Assembly: GCF_036669915.1 (NCBI RefSeq) | Contig: NC_089325.1 | Span: forward strand, 2,127,404-2,191,403 | Direction: 5' to 3' | DNA length: 64,000 bases | From: Pocillopora verrucosa | Lineage: Eukaryota; Cnidaria; Anthozoa; Scleractinia; Pocilloporidae | Shown here: positions 13,132 to 25,602 of the stretch, piece after piece | Layout of the letters: every line of letters starts with the position of its first letter | Numbering within the stretch: position 1 is the first letter of the stretch | Made by a program: the position numbers and the translations under genes | The notes under the pieces: model-generated | What the model was told of the DNA's origin: nothing | Database searches by the model: none | What the model saw: only the letters and a program-made list of their open reading frames with translations

Positions 13132-14748
13132 ATCAGTGTTGTTGTTTCTTTTCTTTTTTCTTTTGATTTTTCACAAAGAGACTAGCTAGGTCCAGACCAC
13201 GGCCATAACACACTCCAGTTATCGATCCTTTTCGCATTTTTTATTAACGTATATAACGAAGCTACACATTGGTTTGTTGATCGGGCTTTTGAGCCCTGTA
13301 CAGCGGTTTACGTAATTTTAGGGCCATTTTCAATTCATCCTGTGGAGGTGTGAATTATAATGTGATTCGGAAAATTAGCGGCACCGCCAGAACCAGTTCA
13401 GTGCAGAACTAAAACAATTGGCGAGAGTGGGCCACCTCATGCGATACTAAAGGAGATAATTCATTGTTCTAATGGTCATTATTTTTTTAGCTGCTGGTAA
13501 TAGGAATGAATATAATCACAGTAGTTAACATATCGGTTACATATTGCATGGTCAAGATAAAGGAGCAAACTCAACAAAATTAACATGGGAAAGGGATTAA
13601 ATATTTGAAAAACTTTTAAAACATTTATTGAACTTAGAATAATGCAACTTTCTTCTCATAGAATATGTGTGTGAAATTATTATGATTTCATTATTTTCAA
13701 CTTATAATTCTGTTCACTTCCCGTTTTTTTTTTATTTGCCACTTTTTGAGTATTCATCTGTCTACATGTTAATGATTAAGTTGTCTTTGTTGATCCTGGC
13801 GCAAAGTAACATTTGTTGGGAAAGGGAGCCTAATGTAAAGGGTTTTAATGCATATGCCGTCAATTTTATTTAAGAAAACCATAACTTCATCTCTAGCTTC
13901 TGGTCTTACCATAGCCGTTTACTATTATTCCGGGTTTATTTCCTTAGTTATTGAATAATCATTTTTATAACAGTCTACAGTCACGTGGCTGTAGCATTAT
14001 ATCAAATCAAAAGATTAGTTCATATTATGCAGTTCTGTATAATAAAGCAGTTATGTAAAGCACTTGTCTACTGCTTGCTCTTTATTGTGGTCGTCCAAGT
14101 CCGAACGCACGGCACTTCATAATTACTGTGCGTAATAACTGCGAGCAGACACGTATCCTGACTTTAAAAAATCGAGAAATTATTTTCATAAATGGTGTGT
14201 TCTGCATCAGATGGTTGCCGCGGGAATGTCAAGCATATTTGCAAAATTGTCAGGAGTTGTACCATGCATCCAGCCCAGGCTGAGTTATTTGATAACAGGT
14301 CACATTAACTTGGGTAACTAAAAACGGTTACCCCTCCCCCCTCTCACCCTGCTAGAGAGAGGTTATGTCATAATCTCCTGCCTAGGTCCTACCTGAAATA
14401 GTCGTGGAAGGTCAGGATAGTAGATTAGATGTGTCAAGCTAACTATCACGCTACATATTCTGAATAAAGAGGAATAAAGAAACTGTTATTCTGCGTGAAT
14501 GGAAAAGTATAACAGGGTAATGAAGTATTATCAAGTGAGTCGATGACGTAAATTGGCCTGCGTAAAGAGTTTCAAAGCTGACGTTTCCAGGCTTAGCCTT
14601 TCGTCAGAGCGATTCGTCAGACCCTGGTCGATCGAACCTTTCGGTGTGTTGACTTGAGAGAAAACCGCAGTTAGTGAGTCGTGTCCAATATCTCCTCGGA
14701 TGAAACACTTGCCCTGAGGGCCTGGGGAACAGTTCTTGAACGATAAAA
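13132..14748 (+). other. 3' flank block of lectin gene A
   Basis: This block follows each full lectin copy in related form (for example after 31137, 42305, 48582 and 56628). A candidate polyadenylation signal ATAATAAAGCAG lies near 14037 and is shared by several copies about 0.9 kb past the stop, so it may mark the 3' end. An old half of a hammerhead-like element lies near 14460-14640. No coding exon is seen. Confidence 0.5.
14577..14610 (-). ncRNA. Hammerhead-ribozyme-like core in an old repeat
   Basis: On the minus strand the order is GCT, CTGACGA, a small hairpin AGGC-TAA-GCCT, GAAAC, GTC, AGC. This matches the hammerhead core (CUGANGA, stem II, GAAA, NUH site), with a 3-bp stem I (GCU/AGC). 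One extra unpaired base flanks stem II on each side, and helix III has no loop, so activity as a monomer is doubtful. Relative to the other copies, stem II differs on both arms in a compensating way. Confidence 0.4.
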
Positions 14749-16700
14749 GAGGGTCTGGGTGGGGTTAACTGACAACTGACACATGGCCAAAATTTTTACT
14801 AACAACTGTATGGTGGGCTTTCACTGACAGGTGACAAAAGACCGGAACGCCCTAAATACCCTAAAACTGGATGTAAAATGAGGAGTTGATTTATTTCGTC
14901 CCATAAAAGTACGTTTTTTATCACATATCAGTAAGAGTAGACCAGAGTGTCATATTTCGTTAATAATTACCGCATGGACCATCCACATCAAGGTCATATA
15001 TCACATATTGGTTATATGGTCTTTGATACCCAACTCGAGTGTCAAATTACGCGATGGCCATCAATGCTTGTAAGCTTTTATCGAATTGATTCGGAAACGG
15101 CATTTGAGAGTCACAGAAGCCGCATTCCTATTAAGAATATAAACACCGCACTCACGCTGAAAAAGCACCTTATTTGGTTCCTTGGTCTAAAGGAGTTGCC
15201 CAGTAAATATGGCCTCCGAGATTAACTAAGGAGGGAAGAGCGTCAATTTTGTCTTAGCTACGGACGAGCAGTGGAATCTGGGGCTTCCGACCATACTGGC
15301 TGGAACAGGAAGCGAATTAAACAGTATGTATTGGCATGGTTTGGTATTTGGTATTGATATAAATATATTAGTTAAAAGTCTACTCTGTTGTATAGAACGC
15401 CTATAGATACCGATTTATAAGCATTAAAGCATAGAGAAAGCACACGTCTCTTCAAGATGCCGTAGACCAAGCATCGTATGTAAACGACAACATCACAAAG
15501 ACCGTTTCTGAGGTGGAACAACGGCACGGTATAAAAGAAACCACAGCAACCAATGGCCCTAAAGAAACTGTGTCTAATAAAACTCAAGTCTCACGTCTCG
15601 AAGAAGGAATGCGCCGCGTGCACAACAGCATAGCTTCAATTAACAATAATTATGTCGAAGACATTGAATTATGCACATTACTCACAACAGTTGTGGAGAA
15701 TCTACACGAAGTTTCCCATTTTAAGGATAAGACCTTCACCACATGCAGTATTCCCAAGACTTTGGAATAATTACTAAGGAGTCGTTGAAGAGAGCAACAA
15801 ATGGGCAACAAAGTATTTTACTCATGTAAAATCCTACTATTTTGTCCCCCGCACCAGCACGGAGTTTGCAAATGTCAACATTTTGCGACCGCTACCTTTA
15901 GAGGAGATCAACCTCGAGGCTGAAAGTGCTATGAAAGAATTTGTGGAGAGGTATCGTCCGTTGAGGCAAAGGACAGTTCGGGAGGAAACTACCAAGGGTA
16001 AGACAGGGGCTTTACCACTGGGCGTCTACACGAAGCAACAAGATTCCACCAAAGTGGACTTGTTGGCGGACTAGGGAACGATTTTAACTCTGGAGATCAG
16101 CCAGTGGGGCTCAGCAGCGATAGAGGCATTCAAGCTACTTCGGAAGGTGGGAATGTGACAGATGTCACATTTGTTGAGACTGTGCCGTTGAAGTAGCAGT
16201 TAAGGAAATATGCAGACGAATATGACACTCAAAAAACGACTTCCCTCATCGAGAGGTGGAAGATATTACCCCAATTACGGTTTCTAAATCCCGGCGGCCC
16301 ATTCGCGCCCATTTTCGTCAGGATTTCTAAGGTACGCTTACAGTAGATATCTCTAATAACCTAATTGAAAAGTAGACAAAAGAACATTCCTTTCCGATCA
16401 TTTCATTGTAGCCGATCGCAATCGACGCATTGTAAAACAAAACATAAAACCATGTGCTAGAGGACTCTTCACAAGTTTGTTGTCTTTCTGACGATCTTCT
16501 TTCCAACATTTTGACCGTTAAGTGGTTGAAAAGGAATGTTTCAATGTTTTGCACGGGCAAACAGAAGTTTGCTTGCAGAAGAGTTGTAACACCCTTCCAA
16601 CAAAGACTGAAAGTCACTTGGAAGATCTTGGAATTATTTCATTCTAGAACTGATAAAAAGGAGTTCCTATTGTTTCAATTTTCGACTTAATTTTCGAGTT
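14749..16700. mobile_element. Truncated TIR element, same family as 57244-59413
   Basis: The lectin-unit sequence stops at 14748 and GAGGGTCTGGGTGGGG begins. This is the same 16-base terminal sequence as the element at 57244 with two mismatches, again followed by short subterminal repeats (AACTGACAACTG-like). The matching right terminus is not found, so the 3' limit given here is approximate. The unit sequence resumes near 17320. Inside lies coding-like debris (15434-16074). The class of transposon is not identified. Confidence 0.55.
15434..16074 (+). pseudogene. Broken coding remnant of unknown family
   Basis: An open stretch of about 112 codons runs from after a TAG near 15433 to a TAA at 15770, encoding a hydrophilic, possibly coiled-coil segment (VSRLEEGMRRVHNSIASIN). 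An overlapping second frame continues past 15770, and a third open stretch at 15883-16074 begins MRPLPLEEINLEAE. The pieces look like one protein broken by frameshifts. I do not recognise it. Its position inside the truncated TIR element suggests element-borne or captured coding DNA. Confidence 0.4.
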
Positions 16701-16763
16701 TAAACTACATGTGCCTTACTAGCCAAAAAGTAGGTCACAAATATAGGCTGTGACCAAATGCTC

Positions 16764-17313
16764 GGCAGCCGGGCACGGTCTCAAATAGACTAAATGCCTG
16801 GCACTCAAAAGTTTTCATGCAACTTCCAAAATTTAATTTGTTTTTTTTTTTAGTGGACAAATTCTCCGAGCTTGTGCATACCACCGCTTGGTTGTCGACA
16901 CTTGGAGATTCTGCGCTTCTGATCAAACTGCCGGAGAACTTATCCAATAAAAAGAAAATTCATCTTTGGAATCGCTTTACATTTCTTAACAAACATCTGA
17001 TTCTTTTAAGAAGTTTGTGGCATTTTGGTGAATATTTCTAACTGCCGGGCATTTAGATCATTTGAGACCATGCCCGGCAGTCCGATCAGAAGCGTAGAAT
17101 TTCCAAGTTGTCGACAACCGAGCGATATTATAGTATGCACAGGCTCGGAGAATTTGTCCCCTAAAAAACCAAATAAATTTTTGTAATCGCTTGATATTCC
17201 TTCACAAACATTTGACATTCTTAAGAAGTTTAAAAGAACCTTTCGGCGGAAATTGCGTGAAAACTTTTGACTGCCGGACATTTAGTCTATTTGAGACTAT
17301 GCCTGGCTGCTGG
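16764..17313. mobile_element. Foldback/MITE-like element
   Basis: The ends are inverted: GGCAGCCGGGCACGGTCTC at the left pairs with GAGACTATGCCTGGCTGC at the right, and both are followed inward by the complement of CAAATAGACTAAATG. Longer inner arms also match in inverted order (CAAATTCTCCGAGC near 16858 with GCTCGGAGAATTTG near 17143, and TTGTCGACA near 16892 with TTGTCGACA near 17109). The total is about 550 bp. No coding capacity is seen. Confidence 0.7.
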
Positions 17314-18443
17314 AAATTTAGTAGTTTAAAGAAAGAAATCGCACACTGTTTATATTACGACGTAGGATAGTGGTTGCCGTATTGGTTTCACAAGAAAAAC
17401 GAAGCGAAAGTGTCCCTAAATATGAGAAACTCACTTCGTTCCTTCGCCCCCTCCCCCAGACACACCTCTAGATGGTCAACCAACCACGAGACTTCAATGC
17501 GTATGCAGCTGTCATTGTCACTAAGCTTTTGTAAACACACTGTTGGAATGTCTGACCGCCTGTTGAGGCACATCTTTTCAAACATTTGTTATGAATTAAT
17601 TTCTGTTTTTTAGCTTTGTTTTGCTTGATCACAAGCAGTGTTTCGTGACGAAGGGCTAACACACGAAACGTCAGCTTTGAAACTCTTTACGGTGGCCACC
17701 ACAGTTTCTCTAGAATATTACCCCCTTCGTTCATTTGTACCTTACCCTACTTATCAGTTTGTGTTCAGCTCACACCATCACAATGAAAGCCTCTCAGTTT
17801 ATCGCAAGCACATAAAAAAAAAATTTAATGAGAGCAACTTCAAAGCTATTGAAAATAAGTAACAAAGGAACTGCAGGTAATTTAGTGTTAACAACTAAGT
17901 TGAAAACGTAAATTGGCCACCGTAAGGAGTAAAAAAGCTCACGTTTCGAGCGTTATCCCTTCGTCAGATCAATTAGTCAGCACTCTTCGCTAATCGCTCT
18001 GACAAAGGGCTAACGCTCGAAACTTCAGCTTTTTTCCTCCTTACGGTGGTCAATTTTGGTTTTCAACTTATATTTAACACTTAATTACCTGCTATACTCT
18101 CCCACCGACGCAGGACCACAGTTTCTTTAGAAAATACCCCTTTTAATAAAGGAGCTGTTGGCAAAATATTCCTTTTATCCTATTTCTTTTCAAATTAAAG
18201 GGATCTCTTCAGACGGATCTTTTAAATATTAAATAGAGACCTTCCATTCTAGCTTATCTGAAAGGTTCAAGCAGGTTACAAAGACTAAAATATTTCTATC
18301 CCAATTGTTTTTCTCTTCAAAGTAGATGTTATTTCATAACATGGTTGTTTAAAATTACGCCAAATGTTAACCACAGAGTGCTGGAGGTGCTGACTAGGAG
18401 TTCAGCGAATAATTTTTACAAACAAAGGTAAGAATTAACAAGA
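17314..18443. other. 5' flank of truncated lectin copy B
   Basis: This is the standard upstream lectin block, most like the flank of copy E (37440-38850), including the same hammerhead-like element at the same site. That shared insertion shows the B and E flanks come from one ancestor. Confidence 0.6.
17874..18145 (-). mobile_element. Palindromic hammerhead-like element with 14-bp flanking repeats
   Basis: Two inverted arms carry the GAAACGTCAGC-type motif. The element is flanked by TAACAAAGGAACTG (17860-17873) and TAATAAAGGAGCTG (18146-18159), a 14-bp duplication with two mismatches. Both cores are damaged: the plus arm has CTGACAA and a TTC cleavage site, the minus arm has a GTG cleavage site. 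The longer arm lies on the right, so the element is read on the minus strand relative to the copy at 36154. Confidence 0.65.
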
Positions 18444-18592
18444 GGCAAAATTGCCAGGTGCCAAGCGCATTGAGATTGGGAGTCTTTGGCTGGATCAGAG
18501 TCAAAAATCAAATTACGCAACGAGTCTAACTAATATCCTAAGCATCCTAATTTTGGCTGAGGAAACTTCTTGACCTACCTATCTGCTTAAAC

Positions 18593-18697
18593 ATGTACGT
18601 ACTAATATTATTCTTGATCAGTGTCACTGCTTATGCAACAAGTCGCATTTCAAACAGGTTTCCCAGATTTCAAGCCGCTAATTTTGGCGAGATGATG
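18593..18697 (+). pseudogene. Lectin copy B: 5' fragment fused to antisense ALDH
   Basis: The first 105 bases of exon 1 (signal peptide and the next 20 residues, ending NFGEMM) are intact and preceded by the standard dyad block. At 18697/18698 the sequence switches to the antisense of ALDH exon 6 with one shared base. The open frame runs on to 18835, giving a hypothetical 80-residue secreted chimera. All PAN cysteines, the EGF and the fibrinogen exons are missing from this copy. Confidence 0.9.
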
Positions 18698-21174
18698 CCA
18701 GGGCTGGACCAAGTTTCCAGGCTTGCATCAGCAGTGGGAAGTTCCATGGGATTATTTGACCGACAATGCCGACGGGTTCATGGCGGGTATAGGTTAAGGA
18801 ACTGCCATCTGTTGAGTGAATTAAACGATTCGTAACAATGAAAATATTACGATCAGCATCAAATGATAGAACACATTTCTTTGCTACCAGGTAAAACGTT
18901 TGAAAAGGTTTGTAGGGGGAATATAAGGAAGAGGTCCACAAACTTGATGTTCGCCTCTTGTTATCACCCTATGGGTAGAGCTGGGTGTTCCATGGAGGTT
19001 AGGCAGAAGCAAGCAGCAGGAAGCAAATAACTGGCATAAAAAATGATCAATTTTTTGAGAGTTAACCAACATCATTTGACAATGAACACTTCAGCAGATG
19101 TTAAATTGACATAAAATGCAAACACATTGATATCAATTATCTACTGAAGCTCCACAGGGTGTAGAATGAATAAAAGAAGACTGGACAAATATTTACAGCA
19201 CTACTGTTTTATGAGAGCATAAGTGAGCCTGTCTAAGATAAGCCAGTCTGTTTCGTTAGTGCACCACGTGCCTGTCTTTCAAAAAGTAACTACAGGCATA
19301 ATGCCTTAAAGCTGGGTTTCCAAGAGAATCACAACCAAGGAATGAACAAGCCTTACGTGAGGAGCTGACTGCCTATTATAGTAAAAGCTTAAAGAATTCT
19401 TGGTCACCAAAGACAACATGTGGTCATGTGGTTGCTAACTCGTTAAAATGAATATGCAAAATTCCATTCAGTTTATTTGCTTTCCATAACTTGAAAGTAA
19501 TAAACTTATCAATAGGAATTGTCTTGCCATGAATTTTGTCTGCCCACCCAGCATAGTATCGATAGCACTTATGGAAAAATCAATATTGAAAGAATCATTG
19601 AATGGCTTGCCATCGTCCAAAGTCTCTTATTTAGTACTTTATGACTGAATTGACAAAATGTACAAGGTTTTACACTCTGAGAACAACCAATGTTGTGACT
19701 ACGTTTTTCTTTTTACAGTCAGAGTTTGAACACCCACAGAATGATTTAATATATATGTTCTAATGCAACAAAATGAGGCTGGCTTTCTTAACAAGCTAAC
19801 TAAAACAAATCAAGAATGCCTCCTGACTAGCTACTCTAGCTTACAAGATTACATATAATTGAACTGCCTAGAACTGCCTGCTTTGCTGCAAAAAAACAAA
19901 ATTCACATGAAAATATGCAAACAAATAAGACAAAAATTGCCTCTATTTCACTTTGAAGTACAGCAGACATGCTTTACCCTTCATGTAGTCATCAGGCTAA
20001 AATATATCACAAATCATTCATTCCCTTCATTAATTTTGGTCAAGATGGCTTTATTTAATTTCTTCTTTTTCTTTTTTTTTGCATTTGTTCATGGAAAGTT
20101 TATATCATAATAACAGTTTTGATTGACTCTAGTAATTGAATAAAAGGAAAGAACTTACATTGTATCTCTAAAGTTTAGGACTATGATTGCTAATAATTTC
20201 ACTTTTACTCCAACAGAATGTTAATACTTACTGCAAGATAAGCTTAATGTTGTTCGAGCAAATCAGCCAGTCTGTTCAAAAGCTTTCCACATCCTGATAC
20301 ATCCATTGTTCTCCAAGGACTGCCTAGCTTAAAGGCCTCTTTGGCTGCCTTAACAGCAATATCAACATCTGCCTAAAGAACATATTGGTTATTAGCACTT
20401 CCACATGCCTCACCTACATAAGCAAGATTCCAGCATTTTGCAAATCTATCTCCCACAAGTCCATACATGTAAATCGCATTTTGTTTGTTCCCATGCTGAT
20501 AATTTGTAAAACATTTTATCTGTTTAGACTAAATTAAAATCCCTTCTGATCAAAAGTTTTTGCAATAAGCAGACAAGTGATGAGAATAAAGTAAAATATC
20601 AATTATGGGATTACTACTTGATCCCATACCAAATTCTTCAAATTGACATCATTATAATTGTATGGAAGACAGTAAGGAGAATTACATTGAGATCTTGGGA
20701 GTTAAAGGGCGAAAAATCTTTGGGAAAACCATATTCTTACTACTTATGATTAATAAATGTCTGTCTTTACCTTTATCTGAAAACTATACTCTGACTGCTT
20801 CCATCGTGAAAACAAGATAGCAAATGCTTACACAAACACTTAAAAAAGCTTTAGCAAAGTGTCACAGTGGATGTGAATTTTTCAAAATGATTTACCTGAT
20901 TGTACTTCACTTCAGGACTGTCATCAATCTTACACTGTCAAATAAAAAAAGACCCATGTCAGACAACTGTCATATTTATCCTGATATTTTACAAATTTTA
21001 ATAAACTATCAAAAAATGGAAGTTGATCAGATATGAAATCACTACACATAAAGGGATTACATTGTGCATTTATCTAAAGATAACAGGGCTGTGCCAGACT
21101 TCAGAACAAGATGAGGCAAGTTTCAAGCGCTGAAGGTGCAAGTCACTATGGGAGTCTGGCATACCCCTCCAGAG

Positions 21175-21736
21175 TATAGTACAGTTGACGCCAAGTGGTA
21201 TATATAGTCAATATGCTCAACTTTCCTTTTCTGCTCATGTACATCACATTGCTAGAGAGAAAATTTTAGTCAGAGAACAAAATGTGGAAAATATCTAACA
21301 AAAATTTTCAAAGCTGGAGGCTCAGAAATGCTCTTTTAAGCATTTTCCATGGCATTTTTCTCCAGAAAAGTCAATCTTGGGCCAAAATCAAGACAAGGCC
21401 TCATCTTGCCTCATGCTAACTATGGCCCTGGATAATTATAATGCAATTATGGGGTTTACTTGCATTTCTACATTAGTTTGCTTTCATGACTTTTTCCAAA
21501 ACCTCGAGATGACCTTTACCTCACAGAATTAGTGTGCTCCAATCAACAAATATAAAAGAACAATGCACATTGCCTATTTTAAATATTACAGTTGACGCCA
21601 TGTGGTATATATAGTTAATATACTTAGCTTTCCTTTTCTGCTCATGTACAATCATATTACTGGAGAGAAAAACTTAACTTGACTCCAGAAAAGTCAATCT
21701 TGGGCCAAAATCAAGACGAAGCAATTGCCTCGTCTT
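21175..21736. repeat. Locally repeated ALDH intron 1 segments
   Basis: The parental intron has one copy of the sequence around GTTGACGCCATGTGGTATAT (near 7290). Here it occurs near 21185 and 21594, and again near 23771 beyond the LINE. The stretch with TCTTGGGCCAAAATCAAGAC is also doubled (near 21377 and 21698). The LINE lies between two of the repeated pieces, so the insertion was accompanied or followed by local duplication. Confidence 0.7.
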
Positions 21737-23674
21737 TTTTTAAAATTTTTATTTTTATTTATTTATTTTTTATTTATTCCTCCAATTCCTAGCTGATACA
21801 TAGTTATGTAAATATAACATGATATAACATAGTATCAGATAAAGATTTACAAAGGAAAAAATGCGTATAACAGAAATTACAACACTTAAATTGAATTACA
21901 TTGTATATTGAAGGAGAGGAGAGGGACACATCTAGAAAAACTAATATTGTGCCCCTTAAAGTTATGTATAACAAAGGACTCGAGATTTTTAATAAAAAAG
22001 TAAAGGAAAAATGACAAATAGCTCAGAAAATTATAAAAGAGATAATGTTTCATTAGTATTGTGCTAGGTACCAGCCCAAAAGTGCTTTCTAAACATTTTT
22101 TTAGATGGTTTATCTCTAATGGATTGCGGAATATCATTCCAAAAGAAACTTCCAATGATGCTGGGGCCAAATCTCCTAAGACTAGTTCGAAATAAAGGTA
22201 TTGCAACTTGATTGGATGATGCACTGTGGGTAGTGTAATTATGTAGTTCAGATACTAACAAAACCTACTTTACTTTTACTTTCATGAAAAGTTTCTTAGT
22301 GTAAACTTTTCATGGTGGAAATAATCATAAAAAAGCATACATGTGTTCAGTTTAACAATATCAGGAAATTTCAAAAGGCCTAAGGATGTGTAGTGTGGAT
22401 TTATTGATTCCATTAAAGGAACATCATTTATAACATGAACTGCTTTGTTTTGTAACTTTATGATTTGAGACAATGGAGCATTATAATTATTTCCCCAAAG
22501 TGTACAAGCATAAGTAAGGTAAGGATAAATAAGAGAATAATACACACTTATAAGCATTGCTTTTGATATATAATGCTTCAACTTAACCATTATATTTATA
22601 TTTTTGGTCATTTTGCCACATATGTAGTCAATATGGTCGTGCCAAGTAAGGTGACAATCAATATACACACCAAGATATTTTACACAAAAGGACTTTTCTA
22701 AATGAACATTTGCTACAGTTAATGGTGGATAAAGATTGTAGCTTTCCTTTTGACGAGGCATAAAAATGAGAAACTTAGTTTTTGTAAAATTAACAATCAA
22801 TTTATTACTGCATAACCATTCGTAGACAGCTGGTAAATGATTGTTAATTTCACGCAATAAACTGTCAAGATCACTTCCAGAAGCAGTTGAAGATGTATCA
22901 TCAGCATATAATCTAGTAGAAAAAAGGTGGAAGACTTTGGAAGGTTACTAATGAAAATAGTAAACAGCAAAGGTCCTAGTATCAATCCTTGAGGCACACC
23001 AGTGGAGATAAAACGTGTAACAGAAGCAACACCATTTGCATGCACCTGCTGTTTCCTGTTACTTAAGTAAAATTGAAACCAGTTGTATTCACTTTGTTGT
23101 AATCCATAAGTTTATTTAGTGATATTTGATGGTTTACTGTATCAAATGCTTTACTTAAATCTAAGAATAAAGAAACCACATAAAGTCCTTTATCAACAGA
23201 AGAAGTTATTTCTTCAGTAAGGTCAATTAGACAATCAAAGGTTGTAAAACCTGTTCTAAATCCATAATGTTTTGAGGAAATCATGTTATTATTTGTAAAA
23301 TAGAACATCAGCTAATTAAAAATACATCTCTCAAATATTTTACTTATGGAAGAGAGAATTGAGATAGGTCAATAATTACTACATGCAAAACAAGAGCCTT
23401 GTTTAAAAACTGGAACAACTTTAGCACGTTTCATACTATCAGGAAAAATACCGTAGTTGATGGAAAGATTAAAAACAAATGTTAGGGGATGGTATATTTG
23501 AAGTGCTGCAGTTTTTAATAACAGTGGATGAATCTTATCAACCCTAATGACCTGTTTGTATCAAGACTTTCCAGTAATAAGAATACCTCTATTTCAGAGA
23601 CTTGTGTGAAGCAAAATTGTTTTTGTTTCTGAGAGAGATAAGAGGTTGCACTCTTATCAGATTTAGGCCGTTGT
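21737..23674 (-). mobile_element. 5'-truncated Jockey/CR1-like LINE, reverse transcriptase remnant
   Basis: Read on the minus strand, broken frames encode successive parts of a non-LTR reverse transcriptase: SISKIFERCI, SSKHYGFR, FLDLSKAFDTVNH (about 23130-23170), GVPQGLILGPLLF (about 22970-23010), then the YADDTSS catalytic box near 22895-22915 in a shifted frame, and the thumb/connection part ending near 22282 (VKYLGVYIDCHLTWHDHID). A further open stretch (22064-22261) follows. The 3' end is an A-rich ATAAA-type tail next to 21737. No endonuclease domain is present, so the copy is 5'-truncated. Frameshifts show it is dead. It is absent from the parental intron and so inserted after the duplication. 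Confidence 0.88.
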
Positions 23675-25297
23675 TCGAAAACCTCCAGATGACCTTTACC
23701 TCACAGAATTAGTGTGCTCCAATCAACCATAATAAAAGAACGATGCGCATTGCCTATTTTAAATAGTACAGTTGACGCCAAGTGGTATATATAGTCAATA
23801 TGCTCAACTTTCCTTTTCTGCTCATGTATATCACATTGCTAGAGAGAAAATTTTAGTCAGAGAACAAAATGTGGAAAATATCTAACAAAAAAAGTCCGCT
23901 TCAGTGAGAGCAGAATGTAAACATTCTCAAACAGGTATGTTTAAAATTCATGGTTTTTTTTTTTTCCTGTAGTCAAGGTAATCACAAGTCATCTGACGTC
24001 ATTGCTCTAGAGTTGTTACTCGCCAAGATATTCTACAAGAGGGGTTTGCAAAGGTCTTGATCTTAAAAACAAAATAAAACTGCAAGATGCGAAATAATAA
24101 ACACTGCGTCACGTTCGTGAAGCAGTCATGATTTTGTTCAAAACTCTGATTAGGTCAATATTGTAGGTTCCTTTTTCAATCGAATACTTCGAAAACTTGT
24201 AAACCTGCCCACAGACCAGAAGTTAGAATAAAAGACGCTGTTTACTTGACCTACATCGTGCAAGAACAAATACTGTTTCCCGTGGTGCAACATGAAACCA
24301 GCCAACATTTAACGTATTTGATTACGTTACCTCAGCGAGCGTTGCGAAAGAAGACCGACTGATGGAAGCAGGAGGAGCAAAAAGCCTTCTTGGAACGACT
24401 CGTGAAAGTGACCTCAAGGGAAGACGAAATGCCATGACGAGATTTCTAGAAGAGGAGAAAAAGAAACACCCCACTTAATGTATCCGTTAGAATGCAAAAT
24501 TATAACTCAGCAAAGTCACTGCATGATGTTAAATTTCAGATGACTCGTCAAATCTCATAAGGTTAGAGCTCATAAGATGATTCGACAACCAGACATCGCA
24601 TTTATTTTGTTTCCATTTATATGTAAACACGCCTCATTCGAAAACAACTCACATTTAGCAAGTTTCAGTCAGATATGTAGAGTACAGGCACATTCGTTTT
24701 CAAATTTTCGGGCATCATACTATTGACTTCAAAATTATACAAACAATATATGTACGCTAAGAAAACACTAACAACGACAGGCTCTGAATACAGCTCATAA
24801 TTAGATAACGAGCATTTGCGAAACACGGAACTATAATTAGAGAGTGTTCTCGCGCGAGATTCCCAAATCCCAACACGACGTTCGTAAAAATGCACCTTAA
24901 CCAGGCACCTACAATCGTTCCCAACTAGGAGGCCACGCAATTAGGGTCTTTCACTCACCTTTCGATAGAAAAGCCACCGTGATCACCTGAGTCGATCGAA
25001 CTTTCTCCGCGTTGGCCTAAGAAAACCGCACTTAACGAGTAGTGTCCAATATCTCCTCGGATCAAACACTCCCTCTGGGAGCCTGGGGAAAAGGTGTGTT
25101 GAAGTTCTTGAACGATAAAAGTTCAAAATTAATAGTTTACAGAAAGATATCGCACAGCGTTTTTATTACCTAATAGGATAATGGTTGCTGTGTTGGTTTC
25201 GCAAGAAAAATGGGGCAAGTTGAGGAAGAAAGTGTCCCTAAATGTGAGACGCTCACTTCATTCCTTAGCCCCCTCCCACAGACACACCTCTAGATGG

Positions 25298-25402
25298 TAA
25301 TTTAGTGTTAACAACTGGGTTGAAAACGTAAATTAGCCACCGTAAAGGGTAAAAAAGCTGACGTTTCGAGCGTTAGCCCTTCGTCAGAGCGATTAATTTC
25401 AA

Positions 25403-25433
<31 letters not shown>

Positions 25434-25559
25434 TGTATAGCAGGTAATTTAGTGTTAACAACTTTAGCCCAGCGTTAGCCCTTCGTCAGAGCGATTAATC
25501 GCTCTGACGAAGGGCTAACGCTGGGCTAAAGTTGTTAACACTAAATTACCTGCTATACA

Positions 25560-25602
<43 letters not shown>

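Larger units (their letters stand above)
18698..24435 (-). pseudogene. Truncated ALDH2-like pseudogene
   Basis: Duplicate of the 5' half of the ALDH gene at 446-7952. Exon 6 is cut at 18698-18808. Exon 5 (19510 to about 19628) has a 7-bp deletion, a lost donor (GT to AT) and a lost acceptor. Exon 4 (20232-20372) has a CAA-to-TAA stop. Exon 3 is removed by a deletion of about 880 bp joined near 20564. Exon 2 (20896-20934) and exon 1 (24331-24435, start codon and presequence intact) survive. Exons 7-13, including the catalytic Glu and Cys, were never copied. A LINE and local duplications sit in intron 1. The 5' flank is intact, so a short transcript could still be made, but no functional enzyme is possible. 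Confidence 0.93.

Noticed and set aside
14947-15225. Possible caspase-like fragment (NYRMDHPHQGH)
   Set aside because: A few residues resemble the start of a caspase p20 domain, but no HG or QACRG motif follows. Too weak to name.
17388-17585. Minus-strand frame MFEKMCLNRRSD and its relatives in other units (8646, 37466, 45096, 51202)
   Set aside because: The frame varies in length and start between units, overlaps plus-strand frames equally open, and lacks splice or domain support.
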